This document shows, piece after piece, positions 17,948 through 28,561 of a stretch of 64,000 nt of DNA. Below the pieces are notes generated by a model. It ran no database searches and was not told where the DNA came from. It saw only the letters and a program-made list of their open reading frames with translations. This stretch comes from Acidobacteriota bacterium. Lineage in GTDB: Bacteria > Acidobacteriota > Blastocatellia > Pyrinomonadales > Pyrinomonadaceae. The position numbers were made by a program, and so were the translations under genes. The stretch spans positions 248,001 through 312,000 of the forward strand of contig JAIVJZ010000001.1 in assembly GCA_020199775.1 (NCBI GenBank), written 5' to 3'. Position 1 is the stretch's first letter, and each line of letters starts with the position of its first letter.

Positions 17948-18075
17948 ACAGGGGAAAGGGAAAAGGGGAAGGGGTAAAGGTAGAAGACAAAAAGCGGGAC
18001 GCGAAGCCACTCGATGCTCGCGTCCCGCTTCTCGGTTTTTTACCTTTACCCTTTACCCCTTCCCCTTTTCCCCTG
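17948..18075. repeat. intergenic palindrome, family A copy 2, around a terminator
   Basis: The left arm (GGGGAAAGGGAAAAGGGGAA and GGGGTAAAGG) pairs approximately with the right arm (CCTTTACCCCTTCCCCTTTTCC). The centre is a G+C-rich terminator hairpin. It lies between the convergent binding-protein and repeat-subtilase genes. Confidence 0.8.
17992..18041 (+). terminator. rho-independent terminator of the peptide-binding protein gene
   Basis: Perfect 13-bp stem (AAGCGGGACGCGA, 17992-18004, with 18018-18030), a 13-nt loop, and a T6 run at 18036-18041. It lies inside the larger palindrome. Confidence 0.85.
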
Positions 18076-18079
18076 CGTC

Positions 18080-21049
18080 TTATTGCGTCTGTAGCTTCTG
18101 CATAGCGACCATCGCCTGCGCGAGTTCGAGGCGCGTGAGCGCGGCCTGCGGGCGGAAGTTGGAGTTGGCGGCCGAGAGCAGCCCGCGCGAGATGGCGACG
18201 CGCACGTAACCGCGCAGGGCCGAGGGGATCAAATTCCCGTCCAAAAGGTTTGTCAGCGGCAGGCTCTGCGCGGATTCGGCTTCGGCTTGCAATCCTGCGG
18301 CGCGGACGAGTGCGACCGCCGCCGCGAGTCGATTCGCCGCGTCGTTCGGCGAGAACGACCCGCCGCGCTCCACGTCCGTGAAGAGCGCGCCCTGCGGCGC
18401 GTTCTGCACGCTCTCGACGAAGAGCATCGCCGCCGCGCTATGCACGTCGCGATAACTCGACGCGGCGGGCACGTACTGCGGCACGCGCGCTCCGAGCACG
18501 AGCGCTTCGGCCAGTTCGCCGCGCGTGACGGCCTGCGCGGGGCGGAACTTCTGCCCCATCGGCAGCATCACGAACGAGCGAATATTCTGGTAGACGGCCG
18601 CGCGCTCGGCCGCGCCGAGTGTGCCGATGTCTTTGACGGGCGCGTACTCCGCGCGCGCCACTTCGAGCACCCCGGCGAACTGCTGCGGCGTGGCGGCGAG
18701 GCCGCCGAGCGTGTTCCGCACCGTCACGCGCCACACGCCCGCGGGCGGCGCATTCAGCACGGCGCGCTCGCGTTTGCCCGCCAGGCCGGGCAGGTTGATG
18801 TCGTTCACGTCGGCCTGTTTCCTGCCGCTCGCGTCGTACATCGCGAAGCCGAGGTCGTTCGTGCTGATGGCGCTCCAACCGATCTGCATCGAGGCCACGA
18901 GCGCGTCGGCCGGAATCTCCACGGTGGTCTCGAACTCGGACGCGCCGGGGTTGACCGTGCCGGAAATCTCACGCAACGGATCGCTCACGAAACGCACCTG
19001 CCCGTGGTTGAGCGTCGCGCGGAAGTTGCCGAGCTTGCGCTCGGGGAAGGCCGATTCCAAGACGGCCGCGTGCGTGTTGAGCATCCCTGCGCCGACTTCG
19101 TGCGCGTAATAAGCTGAGAGCGGCGTCGCCGTGCGTTGCAGGATGTCGCGCACTTCGGCGGGTGTCAGGCGCGGGTTCGCTTCGAGCATCAAGGCGATAG
19201 CCCCGGCCACCTGCGGCGCGGAAAAGCTCGTGCCCGTCGCCGCCGTGTAGAACGGCACGTTGTCCGGCGCGAGATTGGCGTCGCCGTTAAAGCCGATGCC
19301 TTCGACGCCCGTCACGCTCAGGCCGCTCGAACGCAAACTCACGACGCGCACGCCCGGCGCGACCAGCGTCGGGCGGAAGAGTTCGCTCGCGAAACTGCCG
19401 CGCGAAGAGAAGTCCGCGAGGCGGCCGCGGAAATCGGTCGCGCCGACGGAGACGACCCACGGCGCGACGGCGTAAGGGTTCAACGTGTGCCAGCCCGCGC
19501 CCGTGTTGCCCGCCGAGAAGACGACGTTGACGCCCCTGTCCGTGAGCATCTTGGTCGCGACGTTGACCGGATCGTTGATGTCGAACAGGGTGTTCGCGGA
19601 GAAGCTGCAATTGACGACGCGCACGCCCAAGGACGCGCCGCGCTCCAACAGGTAATCGAGGCCGTTCAAGACGAAGACGAGGTTGATTTCGCCCGCGCTC
19701 ATGCCGACGAGCCGCGCGCCCGGCGCGACGCCCGTGTAGTGGCCGCCTGACTTCAAGCCGTTGCCGCCGATGACGCCCGCGACGAAAGTGCCGTGGCCGT
19801 AGACCTGATCCGTGTTCGGCAAATTCTCGACGTTGGCCGGGTAGTTGAAGCCGACGGTCGCGCTCTGCATGTCCGCGAGTTTGACGTTCTGCGCGACGCG
19901 CCCGGCGAGGTCGCCGTGCGTCCCGTCCAGCCCGGTGTCGAGCACCGCCACGGTCACGCCGCGCCCGCTCAAGGGGACGCCCGCGTTATCGCGCACGATG
20001 TCGGCGTCGCGCCGCGCGCGCTCGACGCCCGTCAGCCCTTGCCCCGGAGCAGCCGTCAGTTGCAGCGTGCGATTCTTGTAGAGCGAGCGGACATTGGGAA
20101 GGCGCGAGACGGCGATTAGTTGATCGGGGGTAGCGGAGACGTAGACGGCGGGCAGGACGTGGAAACGCGTGCCGCCGAGAATACCGATGCGTTGCAAGTC
20201 TGAGAAGTCGCGGTCGGCGGGCAGTTGATGATAGACGATGACGGCGTTGATAAAGCTGTCGTCGGCCGCCAGATTCGCCGCGTTGAGCGCGAACGCGAGT
20301 TCAGGATCGACGCTCTGCAAGCCGATCCTCTGCCGCGAAGCGTCCGCGCCCGTAACCGTGATGCCGTCCGCGCCCGTCACGGTAATGCCGTCCGCGCCCG
20401 TAACCGTGATACCGTCCGCGCCCGTGACCGTGATGCCGTTTGGCACGACTGAGAAAAACTGGCCGTTAGCGTCTCTCGCCGTCGCGCCGTCCGCGCCCGT
20501 GACGGTGATGCCGTCCGCGCCCGTGACGGTGATACCGTCCGCCCCTGTCACGGTGATGCCGTCCGCGCCCATCTGGGTGATGCCGTCCGCGCCGGTGACG
20601 GTGATGCCGTCCGCGCCCGTGACGGTAATGCCGTTCGGTCTGTTGAGGAAGATGGAATCGAATCGATGCTGCGTGCCGTCCGCGCCGGTCACGGTGATGC
20701 CGTCCGCGCCGGTCACGGTGATGCCGTCCGCGCCCGTGACCGTGATGCCGTCGGGCTTGGTGGCGAAGACGCTGTTCGGGGAGGAATAAGCGATGCCGTC
20801 CGCGCCCGTGACCGTGATGCCGTCGGTGTCCGTGGCCGAGATGCCGTTGACGCCGAAAGCGAGAACGCCGTCCGCGCCGGTCACGGTGATGCCGTTTGTG
20901 CTGATGTAATTGATGCCGTCCGCGCCGGTCACGGTGATGCCGTCGGCGTTCGAGATGGTGATGCCGGCATTGACCTGACCGATTAAGAGCAGCAGCGTGA
21001 GGGACGCAGCGGTCGCCTGTCGGATTTTTTTCAAAACTATATTCATCAT
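18080..21049 (-). CDS. S8 subtilase with N-terminal GITVTGAD octapeptide array and SLH-like C-terminus
   Basis: Secreted protease precursor of 989 residues with unusual architecture. Signal peptide 1-28; octapeptide array 29-236; I9-like propeptide about 245-330 (INAVIVYHQLP, LPNVRSLYKN). The S8 domain has Asp371 (VLDTGLD), His419 (GHGTFVAG), Asn515 (SAGNTG) and Ser608 (GTSFSAP). A P-like beta domain follows, then three SLH-like units from about 790. The array contains 15 exact GITVTGAD copies plus degenerate ones. Since it lies before the propeptide, normal maturation should release it from the protease. The promoter region (21050-21312) lacks the CTCAAG repeats found before the other two subtilases. 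Activity is very likely; the function of the array is unknown. Confidence 0.92.
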   Translation of the reverse strand: MMNIVLKKIRQATAASLTLLLLIGQVNAGITISNADGITVTGADGINYISTNGITVTGADGVLAFGVNGISATDTDGITVTGADGIAYSSPNSVFATKPDGITVTGADGITVTGADGITVTGADGTQHRFDSIFLNRPNGITVTGADGITVTGADGITQMGADGITVTGADGITVTGADGITVTGADGATARDANGQFFSVVPNGITVTGADGITVTGADGITVTGADGITVTGADASRQRIGLQSVDPELAFALNAANLAADDSFINAVIVYHQLPADRDFSDLQRIGILGGTRFHVLPAVYVSATPDQLIAVSRLPNVRSLYKNRTLQLTAAPGQGLTGVERARRDADIVRDNAGVPLSGRGVTVAVLDTGLDGTHGDLAGRVAQNVKLADMQSATVGFNYPANVENLPNTDQVYGHGTFVAGVIGGNGLKSGGHYTGVAPGARLVGMSAGEINLVFVLNGLDYLLERGASLGVRVVNCSFSANTLFDINDPVNVATKMLTDRGVNVVFSAGNTGAGWHTLNPYAVAPWVVSVGATDFRGRLADFSSRGSFASELFRPTLVAPGVRVVSLRSSGLSVTGVEGIGFNGDANLAPDNVPFYTAATGTSFSAPQVAGAIALMLEANPRLTPAEVRDILQRTATPLSAYYAHEVGAGMLNTHAAVLESAFPERKLGNFRATLNHGQVRFVSDPLREISGTVNPGASEFETTVEIPADALVASMQIGWSAISTNDLGFAMYDASGRKQADVNDINLPGLAGKRERAVLNAPPAGVWRVTVRNTLGGLAATPQQFAGVLEVARAEYAPVKDIGTLGAAERAAVYQNIRSFVMLPMGQKFRPAQAVTRGELAEALVLGARVPQYVPAASSYRDVHSAAAMLFVESVQNAPQGALFTDVERGGSFSPNDAANRLAAAVALVRAAGLQAEAESAQSLPLTNLLDGNLIPSALRGYVRVAISRGLLSAANSNFRPQAALTRLELAQAMVAMQKLQTQ
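20342..20965 (-). repeat. 24-bp tandem repeat array coding for GITVTGAD
   Basis: About 26 units of 24 bp encode an 8-residue repeat. Fifteen are exact at protein level; the others are variants such as GITISNAD, GINYISTN, GVLAFGVN, GISATDTD, GIAYSSPN and GITQMGAD. Two interruptions (15 and 17 residues) nearly preserve the octad register. Codons vary at third positions (ACC/ACG, GTC/GTG/GTA) while the protein repeat stays constant, which points to selection on the peptide. Confidence 0.95.
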
Positions 21050-21312
21050 GTTACTGCAAAGACGGACGCCAAAATTAATGTCTTTAGTTGATGAAGACCT
21101 GTCGGCCTCTGCACGCGCGGGGGGTTGGACGCACGGCGAGGTAGGGGTACAGAAGTCGGGTGACTACAATAGCACAAGTGCGCCCGATTTGTCCCGGCGA
21201 GATGTTGCATTTCCATTCTTTTTTGCAGTGTTGTGCGCCACGTTCAAATTGCTCATAAGCAATGCGAAATTATTAAAAACCTTCGCCGCCGCGGTCGTTC
21301 ACATCGCCCGGC

Positions 21313-24300
21313 TTAAGCCATTAATCCCTTGAAAATCTTCTGCGTCTCGGCCGCCGGTTCGACGCCGAGTTCCTTGCGCAGCACCCGCCGCAAATGCTCG
21401 TACTGTTCCTTGACCGCCGCGCGATTGCCGAGCGCGGCGTGCGCGCGCATGATCATGCAGTGCACGTCTTCGCGAAACTGGTCGTCGCCCAGAATCTGCT
21501 GCGCCAGTTGGAGCGAGCGCGACCACTCCTCATTTTTCTGCGCCGTGACGGTCAACACTTCGAGCATCCGCAAATGTTGTTCGCGATAATATGAACGCTG
21601 CTCCTCGACCCAGTCGTCATAGCTGCCCTGCATGAAGTCGCCGCGATAGATGGCGAGCGCGTTTTCGTAACAACTGACGTAGCGCGCCTGTTCGCCCGCG
21701 CGCTTGGCCGCCTCGGCCTCCGCGACGAGTCGGTCGAACTCCTCCGTGTCGATGCGATAAGAGAACTCCTGATTGAGCAAGTAGTCGCTGTCGCGGTAGA
21801 GCAGGAAGTTCTGCTTGACGGGTTGATTACTGTTCAGAGCCTTGCGAATGTGCGAGACCGTGGGGTGAAAATTTTTCTCCACGGCGTCGAAGTCGGCCTC
21901 GCCCCAGAACGTGTCGATGATGGTGTCTTTGGAGGCGCGGCGGTGGCGGCGTGAGGCGATGAAGCACAGGATGTCGCGCGCGCGCTTGGTCGTCCACGCG
22001 TCGGCGGCGAGCGGGCGCGCCGGGTCGCGGAAGATTTCGACGGGGCCGAGCATGTTGATCGAGAGATCGGCGGCGGGCTTCGGCGGCACGAGTTGGACGA
22101 CGGCCGCCGCCTGTGTCATCTCCGCGACGCGCGTGACGTTCGCCGCCTGCTGTTGTTGTTGCGGCTCGGCGACGGTCTGCGCGAGTTGTAATTCCTCACG
22201 GATGTCGGGCGGGAGAAGCGCCGACGCGTCGGGCGCGGCGAAGAGTTGCGGGTTGTGCGCGACTTCGCGGCGCAGCCAGTAGTCGTAGTCGTAACGCGCG
22301 GCGAGGTCGAGCGCGCGCCGCAGGCGTTCGACGAGTTCGTTATCTTTCGCTTCGGCCAGCGCGCAGGCGGCGAGCGCGAACGAGGCTTGCGCTTCGTAGT
22401 AGTGAAGGCCGTGCGTGTGGAAATAGAGAAGCGCGGGTTCGAGTCCGGCTCGCGCCTCGGCGTGCAGCCCGAGCGCGATGAGCACGCGCGCGTGCGCGAG
22501 CGTGGCCGTCTGCAAAGCCATCTCGTCTTGGGTGGCGGCGCGCGCCGAGATGAGACGTTCCAACAGAGAGCGCGCCGACGCGGCATCGCCCGTTTGCAGT
22601 TTGAGGATCGCCTGTTCCTCCCACAACTCGGAGCGCGCCGGATCGACCCCCGCCGCTTCGTAGTCGCGCGCGGCGTGACCGTAAAACTCGGCGGCGCGCG
22701 CGGCGTCGCCGCGCTCGCGGTAGAGGTTGCCGTAAGTCTCGTAGGCTTCGGCGCGATGCGCGAGCATGTTGAAGAGTTGGCAGCGTTCGAGCGCGTGGTC
22801 GAGATGCTCTTCGCAGAGGGCGAGGTCGCCGCGATAGAGGTGGCAGCGCGCGAGATTCAAATAGCCTGAAGCCTCGCGCGGCATGGGGGGCGCGTCGCGA
22901 TTTTCGCCGAGCATGCGGCGCAGCCAGCGCATCGCTTCGGAGAAGTCGCCGCGGATCATCGCGGGCGTGCCCAGATTATGCGTGATGAGGAGCATGTAAT
23001 GCGTGTCGTTCTGCTCTTCGGCCAGTTGGAGAGCGGCGCGAAACTCGCCCGCGGCGGCGGCCCACTCGGTCAGCGCGAAATAACAGAGCCCGCGCGTGTT
23101 GCCACACTTGATGCGCACTCTCGACTGTTCGCCGACCAACTCCAACGCGCGGTCGAGATAAGTGAACGCGCCCGCGCAGTCGCCGCGGCGGCGTGCGATG
23201 GTGGCGAGCGAGTGGAGCGATTCGGCCTCGCCCTCGGCGTCGCCGCGCGCGTGCAAAAGCGTCGAGGCGCGGCGAAAGAGCGTCTGCGCGGTTTCATACT
23301 CGCCCCGCAAACGCGCCACTTCGGCACGGTGAAAGAGCGCGCGCGGGTGCGCTTCGATGGCCGCTTCGGGAATGGCATCGACGAACGAGATGAGCGACGT
23401 GAAGGCGCCCGTCGCGATCCACTCCTGCCCCTTGTTGGCGATGATGATGGCGGCGCGCACGAAGTCTTCCGCGGCGAGCAGGTGACGGATGGCCTGCTCC
23501 CACTGTTTGCGCTCGACGAAAAACTCCGCGTAGCGTGCGTGCTCGCGCGCCACTCCCGCCTGCCCGATCTCCGAGCGCAGGCGGCGGCGGAGGAAATCTT
23601 TGAACAGCGGGTGCAGGCGATACTCTTCGCCCCGGCCGTCGCTTCCGGCGACGGTCATAAACACGTTGCGGCGGACGAGCGCGGGCAGCAGTTGCGCGGA
23701 ACTGCCGTCGGGGAAGAGGCGGCTACAGACTTCGGCCTCGACGCGTTCGAGCAGCGAGATGCGCAGGAGCAAATTTTGCGCGTCGGCCGCTTCGTCGGCG
23801 AAGACCTCTTCGGCGAAATAGTCGAAGATGTCGATTTCGGACTGGCGCAGAATCTCCGACAGGTCGGGGCGCGCGGCCTCGCCCTCGCGCGCGCCGCGCG
23901 TGAGCGCGTGACGCTGCGCGACCTGACGGATGAGTTGCAGCGCGGTGATCCACCCGTGCGTGCGCTCGCGGTATTCGGCGAGTTGTTCGGGCGTCAGTTC
24001 GAGGTCGAAGACTTTGCGGAAAAGCTCCTGCGTCTCTTCGTCGGTGAAGAGCAGTTCGCCGCGGTCGATGATCGTGAGTTCGTTGTGGGCGCGCAGTCGC
24101 GCGAGCGCGAGCGGCGGCACGTCGCGCGAGATGATGATGATGTGCAGCACATCCGGCAGGTAGGCGAGCAGGCGATCGACGACGCGATGGACGGCCGTGT
24201 CCGTGCCGAGGTGGTGGTAGTCGTCGAGGACGAAGATGAGTTGCCGGTCAACGAGGTCGAGCACTTCGTTTAAGAACACGTCAACGGCGCGTTCGGGCTG

Positions 24301-24711
24301 CTCGGCGAGTTCGGCGGACTGTTGGAGGTAAGAGAGCGTGGCCGCGCCGAACTCGGGAAAGACCTGTTTGATGCCGTGCGCGAGGTAGCCGAGGAAGACG
24401 AAGGGATCGGCGTCGGTGCGGTCGAGTTGATACCAGACGAAGGGGCGCGCGTGGGTGCGGACGAAGTCTGCGACGAGCGTGGTCTTGCCCGAACCGGCGT
24501 TGGCGGCGACGAGCGTGACGGGATGCGCGAGATTCGACGAAAGCCGCTCCATCAGGCGCGGGCGTTGCAGGAGCGCGGGCGTGGGGCGCGGCGGTAATAG
24601 CTTGGTGCGCAGGAAGAAGGCGGGCGTCGCCAAGCTCCCGGCCGCGGCTCCCGTCGGCGGGGGTAGGGGGGAAGTTTGTAGCTTGCCGTGACGATGCGGC
24701 CTATTGCTCAT
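21313..24711 (-). CDS. MalT-like STAND NTPase with C-terminal OmpR-type wHTH and BTAD domains
   Basis: Large cytoplasmic transcription regulator of 1132 residues. N-terminal AAA/STAND NTPase: Walker A AANAGSGKTT (69-78), Walker B LIFVLDD (158-164), then an IIISRDVPP sensor-like motif. The middle (about 420-830) is TPR-like helical repeats. A Q5 tract lies in the linker before the effector part. The last 253 residues hold a winged helix (about 886-980, DAWTTKRARDILCFI) and a bacterial transcriptional activation domain (about 985-1130), the SARP arrangement. The ATG at 24711 with GAGAGG just upstream is preferred; the open frame extends to 24930 but would overlap the upstream gene. SARP proteins bind 11-bp-period direct repeats, as found before the NTPase gene upstream and two subtilases. 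Targets are inferred. Confidence 0.88.
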   Translation of the reverse strand: MSNRPHRHGKLQTSPLPPPTGAAAGSLATPAFFLRTKLLPPRPTPALLQRPRLMERLSSNLAHPVTLVAANAGSGKTTLVADFVRTHARPFVWYQLDRTDADPFVFLGYLAHGIKQVFPEFGAATLSYLQQSAELAEQPERAVDVFLNEVLDLVDRQLIFVLDDYHHLGTDTAVHRVVDRLLAYLPDVLHIIIISRDVPPLALARLRAHNELTIIDRGELLFTDEETQELFRKVFDLELTPEQLAEYRERTHGWITALQLIRQVAQRHALTRGAREGEAARPDLSEILRQSEIDIFDYFAEEVFADEAADAQNLLLRISLLERVEAEVCSRLFPDGSSAQLLPALVRRNVFMTVAGSDGRGEEYRLHPLFKDFLRRRLRSEIGQAGVAREHARYAEFFVERKQWEQAIRHLLAAEDFVRAAIIIANKGQEWIATGAFTSLISFVDAIPEAAIEAHPRALFHRAEVARLRGEYETAQTLFRRASTLLHARGDAEGEAESLHSLATIARRRGDCAGAFTYLDRALELVGEQSRVRIKCGNTRGLCYFALTEWAAAAGEFRAALQLAEEQNDTHYMLLITHNLGTPAMIRGDFSEAMRWLRRMLGENRDAPPMPREASGYLNLARCHLYRGDLALCEEHLDHALERCQLFNMLAHRAEAYETYGNLYRERGDAARAAEFYGHAARDYEAAGVDPARSELWEEQAILKLQTGDAASARSLLERLISARAATQDEMALQTATLAHARVLIALGLHAEARAGLEPALLYFHTHGLHYYEAQASFALAACALAEAKDNELVERLRRALDLAARYDYDYWLRREVAHNPQLFAAPDASALLPPDIREELQLAQTVAEPQQQQQAANVTRVAEMTQAAAVVQLVPPKPAADLSINMLGPVEIFRDPARPLAADAWTTKRARDILCFIASRRHRRASKDTIIDTFWGEADFDAVEKNFHPTVSHIRKALNSNQPVKQNFLLYRDSDYLLNQEFSYRIDTEEFDRLVAEAEAAKRAGEQARYVSCYENALAIYRGDFMQGSYDDWVEEQRSYYREQHLRMLEVLTVTAQKNEEWSRSLQLAQQILGDDQFREDVHCMIMRAHAALGNRAAVKEQYEHLRRVLRKELGVEPAAETQKIFKGLMA

Positions 24712-24926
24712 CAGCCTCTCGCACCCTTCGCGGGGCGGGGAGAGCGCCCGGGCGAAGTAGTAATGTTGGTCGGCGCGAACTCGACTCGAACGCGGGCGCG
24801 GCCTTGAACCTTTCGCGCGCACCGGGGTAGTGTGCGCGGCCACGCCGTTTGTTAAAGTCTTACTCCCTGAGAATCCGTGCGCGCAAGCGTCCGGCGAGGC
24901 CGACCGGCCCCGCTGCTTCCCGCGCT

Positions 24927-25781
<855 letters not shown>

Positions 25782-25947
25782 CAGTTCCTTATCTCAACTC
25801 TCTCTTACAAGCTGAACCGCACAGATACGCGGGTTTGAGGGCGCGTGTGAGAGTTCGGCAAAGTTATCAACACTATATCAGAGGGGGCTTCATTCTCCCG
25901 ACTCAAGCCGCGCGGCCGGGAAAGCGCACAGGGCTTCTGCCACTATT

Positions 25948-25980
25948 AATTATGCCGGGCGGACTTGAGGAATTCTTGAG
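25948..25980 (-). promoter_or_regulatory. putative direct-repeat activator promoter of the NTPase/BTAD pair
   Basis: Two perfect CTCAAG hexamers on the minus strand (25980-25975 and 25969-25964), 11 bp apart. A 10-11 bp spacer leads to an AT-rich -10-like region (ATAATTAAT near 25953-25945). The NTPase start codon lies about 165 bp downstream. If the BTAD protein binds here, the pair is autoregulated. Confidence 0.6.
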
Positions 25981-25981
25981 T

Positions 25982-26188
25982 TGTTTAACCGGACGAGGGA
26001 CGAAGGCGCGTCGGGGATGAGCTAAAGAGGGGAGAAACCCGGCGAAAGTCGCTTGATAAGAACGATTTCCCGTGGCGGGTCGCGAAATTTGGCGAGACGC
26101 AAAACTAAACTAGAGGGGCGTAAAAATTTCCGCCCCGGCGCGCTCGCGGGGCTTGGCTTGCCGCCGGTTTTTAGTTCATTATGTGGAC
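25982..26188. other. intergenic region before the first S9 peptidase
   Basis: Gap between the divergent NTPase pair and the S9 peptidase. Apart from the CTCAAG-type promoter at its left side, I see no gene, hairpin or recognisable RNA element. It should hold the S9 promoter. Confidence 0.4.
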
Positions 26189-28153
26189 ATGCCCGAAATT
26201 AAAATCGCTCCTTACGGCTCCTGGAAGTCGCCCATCACCGCAGACCTCATCGTGCAGGGCGCGGTCGGTCTCGGCATGATCAAAACGGACGGCGAAGACG
26301 TTTACTGGCTCGAACTACGCCCCTCCGAAGGCGGGCGCACGTGCATCGTCCGCCGCACGCCCGACGGCGAGTTGCGCGACATGACCCCGCCGCCCTTCAA
26401 CGCGCGCACGCGCGTCCACGAATACGGGGGCGGCGATTTCGTCGTCCACGAGGGCGCGGTCTATTTCTCTAACTTCTCCGACCAACGCCTCTACCGACAA
26501 ACGCCCGACGCGCCCGACGCGCCCGCGCCGCTGACGCCCGAATCGAACGCCGAACTGCGCTACGCCGACGCCGTCATGGACGCCGCGCGCAGCCGCCTCA
26601 TCGCCGTGCGCGAAGACCACCGCGCGGCGGGCGCGCACGAACCCGCGAACACGCTCGTCGCCCTCTCGCTCGACGCGGAGGAGAACGCATCCGGCGGGCG
26701 CGTGCTCGCCTCCGGCTACGATTTCTATTCTTCGCCGCGCCTGAGTCCTGACGGGCGGCAATTGGCCTGGCTCTGTTGGAATCATCCGAACATGCCCTGG
26801 GACGGGACGGAGTTGTGGCTCGGCGATCTGGCGGAAGACGGCTCGATTAACGGCGCGCGTCGCATCGCGGGCGGGCGCGACGAGTCGATCTTTCAACCGG
26901 AATGGTCGCCCGCCGGTCGTCTGCACTTCGTCTCCGACAGGAGCGGCTGGTGGAATCTCTACCGCGCCGCCGAAGGCGCGGGCGAACCGTTTGAACCCTT
27001 GTGCGATATGGAGGCCGAGTTCGGACAGCCGCAGTGGGGCTTCGGCATGTCCACTTACGCCTTCGCCTCGGACACAGAGATCGTCTGCGCCTACATCGTG
27101 CGCGGCATGTCGCAACTGGCGCGCCTCGATACGACGGACAAAAAACTCCACCCCGTCGAGAGCGTCTATGCCGACCTTCAATATGTTCAAGTCGCGGGCG
27201 GGCGCGCGGTTCTGCGCGCGGGCGCGCCGCAGAGGTCGGCGGCCATCGTCGGGTTAGATTTGGCGTCGGGGCAGTTTGAAGTTTTGCGCCGCGCCAACGA
27301 GCACGACATAGACGAGGGTTATCTCTCCATCGCGCAGCCCATCGAATTCCCGACGACGGGCGGGCAGACCGCGCACGCCTTTTACTACCCGCCGCGCAAC
27401 CGCGACTTCGCCGCGCCCGACGCGGAACGCCCGCCGCTCCTCGTCAAAATCCACGGCGGGCCGACCGCCATGGCTTCGACCACGCTCAGTCTCAACATTC
27501 AATTCTGGACGAGTCGCGGCATCGCCGTGCTCGACGTGAACTACGGCGGCAGCACCGGCTACGGCCGCCGGTATCGCCTCAGACTCAACGGCACGTGGGG
27601 CATCACCGACGTTGACGACTGCGCGAACGGCGCGCTCCATCTCGCCGCCGAGCGACTCGTAGACGGCGCGCGGTGCGTCATCACGGGCGGCAGCGCGGGC
27701 GGCTACACGACGCTCGCCGCGCTCACCTTCCGCGACACCTTCAAGGCGGGCGCGAGCCACTACGGCGTCAGCGACCTCGGCGCGCTCGTCCGCGACACGC
27801 ACAAGTTCGAGGCGCGCTATCTCGACAACCTCGTCGGCCCTTACCCGGAACGCGCAGACCTCTACCACGCGCGCTCGCCCATCAACTTCACGGATCAACT
27901 CTCCTGCCCCGTCATCTTCTTTCAGGGACTCGAAGACAAGGTTGTGCCGCCCAATCAAGCCGAGTTGATGGTCGAGGCTTTGCGCTCGAAGGGGCTGCCG
28001 GTGGCCTACGTCGCCTTCGAGGGCGAGCAGCACGGCTTCCGCCGCGCCGAAAACATCAAACGCGCGCTCGAAGGCGAACTCTATTTCTACTCGCGCGTCT
28101 TCGGGTTCGAACTGGCCGACCCGGTCGAGCCGGTTCCGCTGGAAAATCTTTAA
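26189..28153 (+). CDS. S9 family serine peptidase (acylaminoacyl/dipeptidyl peptidase type), cytoplasmic
   Basis: Prolyl-oligopeptidase-clan hydrolase of 654 residues. The N-terminal part is a WD40/PD40-like beta propeller ([25 protein letters not shown]). The C-terminal alpha/beta-hydrolase domain has Ser502 (GGSAGGY), Asp583 (LEDKVVPP) and His615 (EQHGF). No signal peptide is present, so it should act in the cytoplasm on short peptides, for example those brought in by the peptide importer. The ATG at 26189 is preferred; a TTG at 26153 would extend it by 12 residues without benefit. It stands alone, transcribed away from the NTPase regulator pair. Confidence 0.92.
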   Translation: MPEIKIAPYGSWKSPITADLIVQGAVGLGMIKTDGEDVYWLELRPSEGGRTCIVRRTPDGELRDMTPPPFNARTRVHEYGGGDFVVHEGAVYFSNFSDQRLYRQTPDAPDAPAPLTPESNAELRYADAVMDAARSRLIAVREDHRAAGAHEPANTLVALSLDAEENASGGRVLASGYDFYSSPRLSPDGRQLAWLCWNHPNMPWDGTELWLGDLAEDGSINGARRIAGGRDESIFQPEWSPAGRLHFVSDRSGWWNLYRAAEGAGEPFEPLCDMEAEFGQPQWGFGMSTYAFASDTEIVCAYIVRGMSQLARLDTTDKKLHPVESVYADLQYVQVAGGRAVLRAGAPQRSAAIVGLDLASGQFEVLRRANEHDIDEGYLSIAQPIEFPTTGGQTAHAFYYPPRNRDFAAPDAERPPLLVKIHGGPTAMASTTLSLNIQFWTSRGIAVLDVNYGGSTGYGRRYRLRLNGTWGITDVDDCANGALHLAAERLVDGARCVITGGSAGGYTTLAALTFRDTFKAGASHYGVSDLGALVRDTHKFEARYLDNLVGPYPERADLYHARSPINFTDQLSCPVIFFQGLEDKVVPPNQAELMVEALRSKGLPVAYVAFEGEQHGFRRAENIKRALEGELYFYSRVFGFELADPVEPVPLENL

Positions 28154-28561
28154 GTAGTTGAGCGAACGAGTTTAGTGGTTTTTACTCGCCTGCCGGCATC
28201 CGGCAAGTCTTCGACTTGTTCGGGATAAGCCCTTGCGCCCGCCTGAACTGATTCGGACATAAATTCAAAAAGTTGGAGAAATGAGTGCCGGAAATCTGAG
28301 ATTTCGTAGTTTTGCGCTAAAAAAACACCGCCGGTCTGTCTCCCCGAGCCTTCTAAATTTTTGGGTAAGTGCTGTAGAAAGGTCAGGTTAGAGATGTGGG
28401 GGGCGGCGGGGATCGCTTCTGGTATCTAAGTTGCAGACTTCCTTTCGCCAAGAAATTTTTTTAGGCGTAATGGTGAAAACAGTCGAGGCGCGGCGACAAG
28501 GTTCAAAGCGCAAATTGCTCGCATCATTTCATGTTGACTTTAGACTTCTAAGGAGCGAAGT
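28154..28561 (+). other. 408-bp leader region before a TonB-dependent receptor
   Basis: No gene found. Two small hairpins (TGCCGGCATCCGGCA and CAAGTCTTCGACTTG) lie in 28190-28220, right after the S9 gene, and could end its transcript. The remainder is lower in G+C than the flanks and should hold the receptor promoter. I recognise no riboswitch. Confidence 0.4.

Noticed and set aside
20238..20789. Plus-strand frame reading SAPVTVMP repeats opposite the GITVTGAD array
   Set aside because: A 24-bp repeat is open in several frames. Only the minus-strand reading continues into signal peptide, propeptide and protease domain.
20342..20965. Repeat array considered as a CRISPR locus
   Set aside because: Units are contiguous 24-mers without unique spacers, lie in frame inside a gene, and no cas genes are nearby.
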